Part shown: positions 55,892 through 64,000 of the stretch, one piece after another
Position numbering within the stretch: position 1 is the stretch's first letter
Layout of the letters: each line of letters opens with the position of its first letter
Source of the DNA: Winogradskyella epiphytica
Lineage (GTDB): Bacteria > Bacteroidota > Bacteroidia > Flavobacteriales > Flavobacteriaceae
Direction: 5' to 3'
NCBI RefSeq assembly: GCF_003217215.1
Contig: NZ_QJTD01000001.1
Coordinates: forward strand, 124,001-188,000
Length of the DNA: 64,000 nucleotides
Program-made: the position numbers and the translations under genes
Notes under the pieces: generated by a model
What the model was told of the DNA's origin: nothing
Database searches by the model: none
The model's input: only the letters and a program-made list of their open reading frames with translations

Positions 55892-57208
55892 CTATGCGAT
55901 TTCTTCTTTCACTCGTTTTTTTGAGTCGAAAAACAGAATGAGATAACCAATAATTGCAGATATAAATGAGCCAATAAGTATACCTATTTTAGCTGAATCC
56001 ACATACTCTGGATGTGTTGCAAATGCGAGACTTGCAATAAATATTGCCATAGTAAAACCTATACCTGCTAAGAATGCCACACCAATAATTTGAACAAAAT
56101 TGATACTACTTGGCACTTCAATAATCTTTAATTTTTTGGCAATTAAAACAATCAGTGAAATACCAATACCCTTACCTAAAATTAAACTTACAATGATATT
56201 GATAACTAAAGCCCATTCTAGACTAACCGAACTATCAAAGTATACACCTGCATTTGCTAAAGCGAAGATCGGTAGAATAAAATAAGCGACCCAACCATGT
56301 AAGTTATGTTCTAAATTTTGCAATGGTGAGCGGAATTTACGTGTCCAATTTTGTAAATCATGCACAAGATGCACTTGTTCATCTGAAAGAATCGGCTTTT
56401 GTAATCGGCTTGAATTCTTTATATCATTATATATTATTTCTAAATGCGTTGTAAAAGTGGAGGTATCAATCTTTTGTCTAATAGGCACCGAAAATGCTAA
56501 CATGATACCGGCTACCGTAGGGTGAATTCCAGCTTGAAGGAATAGACTCCACACCACAATCCCTAAGAAAAACATGAGGAATTTTGAATAGTAACCTCTG
56601 TACGATAAGTAATATAAGAAGCTTAATAGCGCCAAAGCAATTACTAATGAGTTAATATTAATGTCTCCACTGTAAAATATGGCAATCACTAGAACCGCAC
56701 CAATATCGTCAACAATAGCGAAGGCGGTTAAAAATATCTTTAAACTTAGAGGCACTCGATTTCCTAATACATTCAAAATCGCTAATGAGAATGCGATGTC
56801 TGTCGCCATTGGAATACCCCAACCCTTTGTAGTTTCAGGATTTTCATTTAAGACTAAAAAGAAAACTACAGGAACAATCATTCCCCCTAAAGCACCAACA
56901 AGTGGAAATGCAATTTTCATTGGGGAGTTAAGCTCACCAATTAACAGTTCTCGTTTAATTTCTAATCCTATCAGAAAAAAGAATATGGCCATCAATAGGT
57001 CGTTAACCCACATAATTAATGGCATCTTAAATTCAAAAGATTCTGTTACTATACCAAGATCATAATTCCACAGTTCGCGATAGCTATCGCCAAAGGGAGA
57101 GTTAGCCCAAACCAAGGCTAACACTGTTGCTAACATTAATAAAATACCGCTAAAACTGGAAAGTTTAAAAAACTTCTGAAAAGGAGTGAGAAATATTTTT
57201 TTAATCAT
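55892..57208 (-). CDS. nhaA: Na+/H+ antiporter NhaA
   Basis: This inner-membrane antiporter exports sodium in exchange for protons. I chose ATG 57208, giving MIKKIFLTPFQKFFKLSSFS; the earlier ATG adds eight unlike residues. The 438 residues have about 12 helices. ATDIAFSLAILNVLG and the ion-binding AIVDDIGAVLVIAIFYSGD, with the Asp pair equivalent to E. coli Asp163/164, are intact. Motifs near the N-terminus (FFLIGLEIKRELLIGELN) also fit. It suits a marine organism. It is a single gene on the minus strand with its own terminator. Confidence 0.95.
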   Translation of the reverse strand: MIKKIFLTPFQKFFKLSSFSGILLMLATVLALVWANSPFGDSYRELWNYDLGIVTESFEFKMPLIMWVNDLLMAIFFFLIGLEIKRELLIGELNSPMKIAFPLVGALGGMIVPVVFFLVLNENPETTKGWGIPMATDIAFSLAILNVLGNRVPLSLKIFLTAFAIVDDIGAVLVIAIFYSGDININSLVIALALLSFLYYLSYRGYYSKFLMFFLGIVVWSLFLQAGIHPTVAGIMLAFSVPIRQKIDTSTFTTHLEIIYNDIKNSSRLQKPILSDEQVHLVHDLQNWTRKFRSPLQNLEHNLHGWVAYFILPIFALANAGVYFDSSVSLEWALVINIIVSLILGKGIGISLIVLIAKKLKIIEVPSSINFVQIIGVAFLAGIGFTMAIFIASLAFATHPEYVDSAKIGILIGSFISAIIGYLILFFDSKKRVKEEIA

Positions 57209-57566
57209 ATTCGTTGGTTTGTATCTAAGCAATCTATATCAAAGATAATATTTCGAGATAACAAAGATGAAAATAGAAATTTAGTTTTAAATATTATTTA
57301 ACTTAAAAATTATTACACCTCTGTGAATTAGCACATTACATCTTTTAAATTTCTAAAAATCTCGTACCCTTGAAGATTAATGATGTGAAAATATAGTGAA
57401 ATTATTTCTTTTAACTTTTGAGTTGGCTTTAATTATTCATTAAATTTTAGCGTAAACCATGTTTACCCCTTCTCGTTCGTCTCTATTCATAAAATCAGTT
57501 GAACCATTTGGTGGTTTCACATGACTAAAACCCCAAAAAAATCGACTTAATAAGAATCTACTCTAA
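57209..57566. other. Intergenic region upstream of nhaA
   Basis: About 360 bp without a gene. A minus-strand TATCTTTG -7 box (57240-57247) lies 32 bp upstream of the nhaA start and is the likely promoter, though I see no good -33 TTG. A small GTAAAC/GTTTAC hairpin is near 57451-57465. Confidence 0.45.
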
Positions 57567-59021
57567 TTACAAAAACGGAGATAATAGTCGTACGGTTTTT
57601 TCCCATAGATGTATATAGGTTGGGCGATTTAACCACATTTCTCCATCGATTAATTCTGATTCTTTTAAGTCATCTTCAAAAGCACTTGTTAATTGCTGAG
57701 CCAAAGTTTCACTATAAACCATAGCATTGACTTCGAAATTAAGATCAAAGCTTCTGTAATCCATATTTGCTGAACCTACCACCGCCAAAACATTATCAAT
57801 GACCATGGTTTTTGCATGTACGAATCCTTTATTGTATTTGTAAATTTTCGCCCCATACTGAAGCAATTCTGTATAATAGGCACTTGCAGCCGCATCCACT
57901 AGTTTTGAATCTGACACTCCTGGGATAATGATTTTTACATCTAACCCACATTGAATGGCTATAATCAAGGCATCCATTAAACTTTCGCCAGGAATAAAAT
58001 ACGGACTGGTAATATAAATACTTTGCCTTGCGGAATTGATGGCTTCTAATAGGGAATAAAAAATTACAGGCTGCACACTATCTGGTCCCGATGCAGCAAA
58101 TTGAACCACCTTATTTTCTATATCCATCGTTTCTGTATGATCCGGAAAATAAGTTGGCGAATATTCCATGTTTGTCGCACTACTGAAATTCCAATCACAC
58201 ATAAATAAGTATTGCAAATATGCGGTGGCTTGTCCTTTAATCATGAGATGTGTATCTCTCCAAAATAAAGGATCCTTTTCCTTGAGATCGTTACGGTATT
58301 TATCACTCATATTGATACCTCCAATAAAACTGACGATTCCATCAATAATTACAATCTTCCTATGATTTCTATAATTCAGCCTATTGGCGAAAGCGTACCA
58401 TTTAATTTTATAGAAAGGTGCGGTTTGGATTCCAGCTTCATTTAGTCTATTAATAAACGATCTTCTGAGGCTATGGCTTCCAAAGTCGTCATACATAAAG
58501 CGAACCTCAACACCTTCTTTTGCTTTTTTTATCAGCATATCAGCAATCTGGTTACCGGTAATATCATCTTCGTAGATATAATATTCGATATGAATATGCG
58601 AAGTTGCGCTCTCTAAAGCTTTCAGTAATTCTGGAAATTTTTCTTCACCATTAATCAATAATTTTACATCATTACTCGCCGTTAATGGACTACTTCCTGC
58701 AAGTCTTATATATTCTATTAAATTGCGATGCTTTTCTCGAATTAAGCCTGATTTTCTAATTTGTTCAGAATAGGTATTCATTCTATTTCTGATACGCGCT
58801 CTTAAAGGTTCGTCTTTAACTATTTTTTTACTGTAGAGTTTTCGCTTTCGATAATTAATTCCGAAAGTGAAGTAGAAAATCATACCAATAAATGGCACAA
58901 AGATGATGAACAAGATATATGCTAAGGCTTTTGTGCTGCTACGTGTCTCATAAAGTGCTCGAGAAATGACAAAAATCATTAGGAGAATATAGAGGATTTC
59001 TCCTATTATAATCCAATTCAT
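57567..59021 (-). CDS. cls: Cardiolipin synthase (ClsA-like phospholipase D family)
   Basis: This membrane enzyme makes cardiolipin from two phosphatidylglycerols. The 484 residues begin with two membrane helices (WIIIGEILYILLMIFVISRA and ALAYILFIIFVPFIGMIFYF), followed by two phospholipase D domains with HKD motifs, YRNHRKIVIIDGIVSFIGG and FVHAKTMVIDNVLAVVGSAN. The order and length match ClsA. It ends with the usual hydrophobic tail, RPTYIHLWEKTVRLLSPFL. It stands alone on the minus strand. Confidence 0.94.
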   Translation of the reverse strand: MNWIIIGEILYILLMIFVISRALYETRSSTKALAYILFIIFVPFIGMIFYFTFGINYRKRKLYSKKIVKDEPLRARIRNRMNTYSEQIRKSGLIREKHRNLIEYIRLAGSSPLTASNDVKLLINGEEKFPELLKALESATSHIHIEYYIYEDDITGNQIADMLIKKAKEGVEVRFMYDDFGSHSLRRSFINRLNEAGIQTAPFYKIKWYAFANRLNYRNHRKIVIIDGIVSFIGGINMSDKYRNDLKEKDPLFWRDTHLMIKGQATAYLQYLFMCDWNFSSATNMEYSPTYFPDHTETMDIENKVVQFAASGPDSVQPVIFYSLLEAINSARQSIYITSPYFIPGESLMDALIIAIQCGLDVKIIIPGVSDSKLVDAAASAYYTELLQYGAKIYKYNKGFVHAKTMVIDNVLAVVGSANMDYRSFDLNFEVNAMVYSETLAQQLTSAFEDDLKESELIDGEMWLNRPTYIHLWEKTVRLLSPFL

Positions 59022-59083
59022 ATACCCTTGTATTTACGGTGTTGTTAAATTAAGACTTTTTTTAAGCCTGACCTCAATTTAAT

Positions 59084-59124
59084 AAAAAAATAAACCTCAC
59101 GTATCATGGCTATACGTGAGGTTT
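59084..59124 (-). terminator. Intrinsic terminator of the FMO gene
   Basis: AAACCTCACGTAT (59092-59104) pairs perfectly with ATACGTGAGGTTT (59112-59124). On the minus strand a T-run (A7 on plus at 59084-59090) follows. It lies about 41 bp after the stop of the monooxygenase gene. Confidence 0.9.
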
Positions 59125-59165
59125 AAAATTAAAAAACACATTATTATAAACAGAGTTTTTTAAGC

Positions 59166-60593
<1,428 letters not shown>

Positions 60594-60842
60594 TTATCTC
60601 GAAGTTAGACCTACAAACAATTATTAATAAAAAATTTAATTAAAACTTAAAGACTGCCCTCAGGCAGTTTTGGAAACAGCACATATTTCAGTTGAATAAG
60701 CGCTAAAAAATGCAATTATTCTTATCTAATTTGAATGAAATAGCTGTGAATATCCGAAGCGAAGAATATAATATTTCTAACACTAATTTCCTAATTTTTG
60801 GCGACACAATTTCTTTTCGCTTAATATTAATCACCTATAATC

Positions 60843-61745
60843 TTAGGTTCGTGGGGCTAATTTTGGATTTTTCTTTTTCTCGCGTATGAGGTATATCCCT
60901 ATTAAAATCATGACACCACCTAAAATGTACCAGAAGGTGAATTTTTCACCATCAATTATACCCCAAATGACAGCAACAATAGGCAACAAATAACTTACCG
61001 AACTTGCAAAAACAGCCGAAGTATTTTGAATCAATTTATAATATAATAGCATAGCGATAGCAGTCCCAAAGACGGTTAAAAATGTTAAATAACCTATGGG
61101 CTCTAGATACTCCGGTTTCATTTCAAAATTCTGAACGAATCCTGTAAAATATAAAATCACCAAAGACGGAATGGCCCAGATGGTGTAAATAGCCGCTGTG
61201 AGTTGCACGGCGTTGACTTTGGCCGTTCGCTCTTTAATAACAACAGCGTTGATTCCATAGGACGCACCCGCTAAAACAATTAACATCGCATAAGCAAACT
61301 GAGACGTTTCGGTATCGGCATCGGAGAAATATATAAGACTAGCGGCTCCTAGAAACCCGATAATTGCACCCAATACTTGTGACCATTGACTTTTGATCCC
61401 GAATAGGATATAACCAAATATCATAACAAAGGCGGGCACTAAAGAATCTAAAATCCCCGCCAACGAACTGCTGACCCTAGTTTGGGCGATTGGAAATAAA
61501 AACATAGGTAGGAAGTTCCCGAAGAACCCAACAATACTTACCCAAATCAAGGTGCTTTTTGTCATTTTAAAAATCGCAGGAATCCCTATCACCGATAGAA
61601 TTAATCCCGAACCAATAACCCGTAAGGAACCAATCTCATACGGAGTAAAGGCCACCAATGATTTTTTAATCAATATAAATGAGCTTCCCCAGGTTAGAGT
61701 AATGATTAATAATAAAATCCAACGGTTATTGATAAGTTTACCCAT
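60843..61745 (-). CDS. EamA/DMT-family transporter
   Basis: This 300-residue inner-membrane protein has ten predicted helices in two EamA repeats. It starts MGKLINNRWILLLIITLTWG, and SSFILIKKSLVAFTPYEIGS is the typical end of the first helix pair. It includes SSLAGILDSLVPAFVMIFGY in the first repeat and SYLLPIVAVIWGIIDGEKF in the second. DMT exporters move amino acids, nucleosides or other metabolites, and the substrate is not decided here. It is 12 bp downstream of a truncated SDR fragment, on the same strand. Confidence 0.92.
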   Translation of the reverse strand: MGKLINNRWILLLIITLTWGSSFILIKKSLVAFTPYEIGSLRVIGSGLILSVIGIPAIFKMTKSTLIWVSIVGFFGNFLPMFLFPIAQTRVSSSLAGILDSLVPAFVMIFGYILFGIKSQWSQVLGAIIGFLGAASLIYFSDADTETSQFAYAMLIVLAGASYGINAVVIKERTAKVNAVQLTAAIYTIWAIPSLVILYFTGFVQNFEMKPEYLEPIGYLTFLTVFGTAIAMLLYYKLIQNTSAVFASSVSYLLPIVAVIWGIIDGEKFTFWYILGGVMILIGIYLIREKKKNPKLAPRT

Positions 61746-61756
61746 GATAAAGCCAA

Positions 61757-61888
61757 TTAAACGTCAGAAGTGATGTTAGTAGCATTATGCTTTGCTAAAA
61801 GTAAAGCCGTGGCTTTTCCCATGCCATTTATACCACCTCTTACAATGGCTGTCTTTCCTTTAAGGCTGAATAAATCCGCAGTAGTCAT
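61757..61888 (-). pseudogene. Truncated SDR (short-chain dehydrogenase) N-terminal fragment
   Basis: On the minus strand ATG 61888 opens a 43-codon frame that reads MTTADLFSLKGKTAIVRGGI then NGMGKATALLLAKHNATNIT. This is the first beta-alpha-beta unit of a classical SDR, with the usual T-G-x-x-x-G-I-G changed to R-G-G-I-N-G-M-G. The frame ends at 61757 and the rest of the enzyme is missing. It lies 13 bp downstream of a complete SDR gene, so it is probably the relic of a second, tandem SDR. Confidence 0.7.
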
Positions 61889-61901
61889 AATGTCTTAATA
61901 T

Positions 61902-62648
61902 TTATCTCAGTTTTATATCTCCCCCATCAGCCATCAGTGTTTGTCCAGTCATATATTGACTGTCATCACTCAATAAAAAAGCGACTATTGGCGCTACATC
62001 TTTTTGAGGATCACCAAAACGTCCTAATGGATTTTTACTTATAATCTCTTCATATTGCTCAGGGAAATGTTCTTTCCATTGCTTTACACCTTCGGTAAAC
62101 GCTAAAGGACAAACAACATTTACTCTAATACCATCTTCCGCCCATTCATTAGCCACCACACGAGACAAACCTCGAATAGCTTCTTTCGCTGCCGCATAAC
62201 TTCCTTGATTTTTTTGCCCCAGTAAACCTGCACCAGAACCAAAATTCACAATAGACCCTTTCGTTTTTTTAAGTTCAGGATAAGCGGCTTTCATAAAGTT
62301 TAACGTTCCTTTTAAACCTGTATTCATCGATAATTCCCAATCCTCATCGGTCAATTCCATAATTGGTTTTTGACGCGACGCATGCGCATTATTCACCACG
62401 CTTGTCAATTTCCCAAATTTAGAAATGGCCAAACTTACCGCTTCCTTTGCAACCGATTCTTTCGATATATCACCTTTTATAAAAGCAATTTGCTTTGGAT
62501 TCGATGCGACCTTTTCCTTCCCAGCCTCCTCGTTCAAATCGACCGCAACTATACACGAACCTCTTTCTGTTAATTCAGTAGTCATTGCGCCACCTATACC
62601 AGCGGCTCCTCCTGTGATGATGATTACTTTGTCTTTTAAGTTTTTCAT
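61902..62648 (-). CDS. Classical short-chain dehydrogenase/reductase
   Basis: This 248-residue SDR has the cofactor motif IIITGGAAGIGGAMTTEL, VVNNAHASRQKPIM (a variant of the N-N-A-G motif with His), the catalytic Ser in VNFGSGAGLLG and the Y-x3-K in QGSYAAAKEAIRGLSR. The Asp after the second strand (VAVDLNEEAG) suggests NAD(H). The C-terminus MTGQTLMADGGDIKL is typical of the family. The substrate is unknown. It is followed downstream by the SDR fragment and the EamA transporter gene. Confidence 0.93.
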   Translation of the reverse strand: MKNLKDKVIIITGGAAGIGGAMTTELTERGSCIVAVDLNEEAGKEKVASNPKQIAFIKGDISKESVAKEAVSLAISKFGKLTSVVNNAHASRQKPIMELTDEDWELSMNTGLKGTLNFMKAAYPELKKTKGSIVNFGSGAGLLGQKNQGSYAAAKEAIRGLSRVVANEWAEDGIRVNVVCPLAFTEGVKQWKEHFPEQYEEIISKNPLGRFGDPQKDVAPIVAFLLSDDSQYMTGQTLMADGGDIKLR

Positions 62649-62739
62649 TTTAATTTATGTTTTATGGTTAAATCAGTATTTGAAATACCTTGTGTATTTG
62701 TGTATTGATCTGATGGTCTTTTAATTTGTTAAAGTTATT

Positions 62740-63275
62740 TTAAAACACCCCTAAAGTCCCCTCGAGGGGACACCCTATCCGTGATCATTTTATTAACATT
62801 AAAGTCGTTCAAATGGATAATCAGTTTTAGTAATCTATTTATTAACACCCCTAATGAGCTGCGCTCGGTAATTTCGAGTCAAAATATATTTTACCTCTCA
62901 TTAGCCTCGAGGGGACATCCAATCCGTGATCATTTTATTAACATTAATGTCTCTCAAATGGATAATCAGTTTTAGTAATCTATTTATTAACACCCCTAAA
63001 GTCCCCTCGAGGGGACATCCTATCTGTGATCATTTTATTAACACCACTAATGTGCTGCGCTCGGTAACTTCGAATCTAAATTTATTTTGCTTCTCTTTAG
63101 CCTCGAGGGAACATCTATTTTGATGACCTATTTAACAACACCCCTAAGGTCCCCTCAAGGGGACATCCCATCTGTGATCATTTTATTAACATTAAGGTCG
63201 CTCAAATGGATAATCAGTTTTAGTAATCTATTTATTAACACCCCTAAAGTCCCCTCGAGGGGACATTCCTTAGGA
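62740..63275. repeat. Second block of palindromic CCCCTAAAGTCCCC repeats
   Basis: Four short elements (62744, 62988, 63136, 63236) and two long elements (62845, 63041) alternate. In the cleanest long copy CTAATGAG and CTCATTAG flank the insert. A spacer beginning GTGATCATTTTATTAACATT and running about 65 bp is repeated at 62781, 62926 and 63174. Short open frames here are repeat translations. The elements match the block between cysN and cysD. The gap ends with three GGTTTT units (63286-63304). Confidence 0.9.
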
Positions 63276-63339
63276 TTAACATTAGGTTTTGGTTTTGGTT
63301 TTGGTTTAGGATTCTTAATAATTTATTTCTTAAAGACTG

Positions 63340-63798
63340 TTACTTCCTATCTTCATTAACCCTTAAAGTCATTACTATTCGTTCTTCGTTATCTAGAAAG
63401 TAGTTCTCTAAGACTTGGGTTTTTTGAAAACCTAAATTCTTATAAATCTTTATGGCTGTAGCGTTTTCAGGGAATACTGTTAAAGCGATTTCCTTGACAT
63501 CTTCAGCTTTTAGAACTTCCATTAGGTGTTTTGTAACTTGCTTACCTAAACCCCTTCCTCTTGCTACTTTATCCACGCCCATAGATAAAATCCACCCTTG
63601 CTTTCGCTTAGAATTGACACTACCTAAAGCATAGCCCAAAATTTGATTATGCTCTTCTGCAACTACAAAATTATGACCTGAAATATCAAAAAGTTGTCTT
63701 ACCACAAAAGCAGGATAACTATCGGTACTAAAAATTTGTTGCTCAATCGCAATTATACTTTCGAGATCATTTAATTCTGCTTGTCGAAACTTGAGCAT
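63340..63798 (-). CDS. GNAT-family N-acetyltransferase (RimI-like)
   Basis: This 152-residue acetyltransferase has the acetyl-CoA site VARGRGLGKQVTKHLME (R-x-x-G-x-G) and the following IALTVFPENATAIKIYKNLG, the typical GNAT motif B. The N-terminus FRQAELNDLESIIAIEQQIF resembles RimI, which acetylates the N-terminus of ribosomal protein S18. Substrate assignment is tentative, since many GNAT enzymes share these motifs. It lies 57 bp after a partial membrane-protein gene on the same strand. Confidence 0.9.
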   Translation of the reverse strand: MLKFRQAELNDLESIIAIEQQIFSTDSYPAFVVRQLFDISGHNFVVAEEHNQILGYALGSVNSKRKQGWILSMGVDKVARGRGLGKQVTKHLMEVLKAEDVKEIALTVFPENATAIKIYKNLGFQKTQVLENYFLDNEERIVMTLRVNEDRK

Positions 63799-63855
63799 AT
63801 AAGTTATGTGTTTTTTATTATAAAAAGATATTTAACTAGAAAAAATCATTCCCTT

Positions 63856-64000
63856 CTAATCATTCATTTCTTTACGAATGTCGTCCATTAGACTTTCATA
63901 ACGCTGTCTAAGTTCAATCGAAATTGGCTTAGCCGCTTTGTATAGTTTTCGCAGTTGAAGCGAGAAATACATGCTAAATAGCCCTGCAAATAGAAAACTC
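63856..64000 (-). CDS. C-terminal end of a membrane protein (5' part outside window)
   Basis: A frame on the minus strand runs from the window edge to a TAG at 63856. The visible 47-48 residues read SFLFAGLFSMYFSLQLRKLY then KAAKPISIELRQRYESLMDD and end IRKEMND. A hydrophobic stretch ends in a basic, helical cytosolic tail. I do not recognise the family. Confidence 0.6.
   Translation of the reverse strand, partial: SFLFAGLFSMYFSLQLRKLYKAAKPISIELRQRYESLMDDIRKEMND

Noticed and set aside
62781..63359. Three similar plus-strand frames of 64-90 codons
   Set aside because: They share sequence because they read the repeated spacer of the palindromic block, not because they are a gene family.

Overview
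The window is low-GC DNA from a marine Bacteroidota bacterium, almost certainly a member of the Flavobacteriaceae. The evidence is a short 287-residue RpoD, TAnnTTTG-type -7 boxes, no clear Shine-Dalgarno sequences, a T9SS-exported protein with a C-terminal sorting domain, 'S-C' lipoprotein signals, and intergenic spaces crowded with word-like short repeats. No rRNA, tRNA, insertion sequence or CRISPR array was seen.

Layout: 1-4.1 kb holds housekeeping genes (3' end of proA, a small orphan, rpoD, rpe) separated by repeat-filled gaps. From 5.4 to 26.8 kb, all on the minus strand, lies a surface-polysaccharide locus: a CBS protein, a Wzc-like tyrosine kinase, a Wza-like lipoprotein, a WecA-like initiating transferase, WecB, five glycosyltransferases, a CapK-like ligase, an EpsG-like polymerase, a TupA-like ATP-grasp protein, a pyruvyl transferase, a Wzx flippase, a WbpP-like epimerase and a WbpO/TviB-like dehydrogenase. 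Together they predict a Wzx/Wzy-made polymer with an acidic amino sugar and probably pyruvate. From 27.1 to 32.9 kb is sulfate activation (cysQ, cysN, cysD, cysC, DUF2061). It is interrupted by an S23-type four-helix-bundle gene between two oppositely oriented octamer arrays, and by a 1-kb palindromic repeat block. From 33.5 to 42.4 kb are an HU-like protein, a 1195-residue T9SS substrate, and a small cassette: a signal-like peptide, an HprK-like kinase, a nucleotidyltransferase and an outer-membrane barrel. From 42.4 to 48.2 kb are sugar metabolism genes (UDP-xylose synthase, sugar MFS, Gfo/Idh oxidoreductase, a frameshifted nagB) and glutamate dehydrogenase. From 48.3 to 64 kb are MscS, an RND efflux operon with its GbsR/MarR-type regulator, NhaA, cardiolipin synthase, a trimethylamine monooxygenase-like FMO, an EamA transporter, an SDR and SDR remnant, a GNAT enzyme and a partial membrane protein.

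The most unusual points are: (1) the peptide/HprK-like kinase/nucleotidyltransferase cassette at 39.2-41.7 kb, which resembles the accessory half of paeninodin-type lasso peptide clusters but has no cyclase, with its peptide gene broken at an A7 run; (2) the S23 gene sitting between inverted 8-bp-unit arrays, one of which has become the first 67 or so codons of CysQ; (3) a set of unrelated intergenic repeats with unit lengths of 3, 6, 7, 8 and 11 bp plus palindromic 'CCCCTAAAGTCCCC' elements; (4) a one-base frameshift near the start of nagB. The two homopolymer frameshifts could be biological or sequence errors, and the sequence alone cannot decide.
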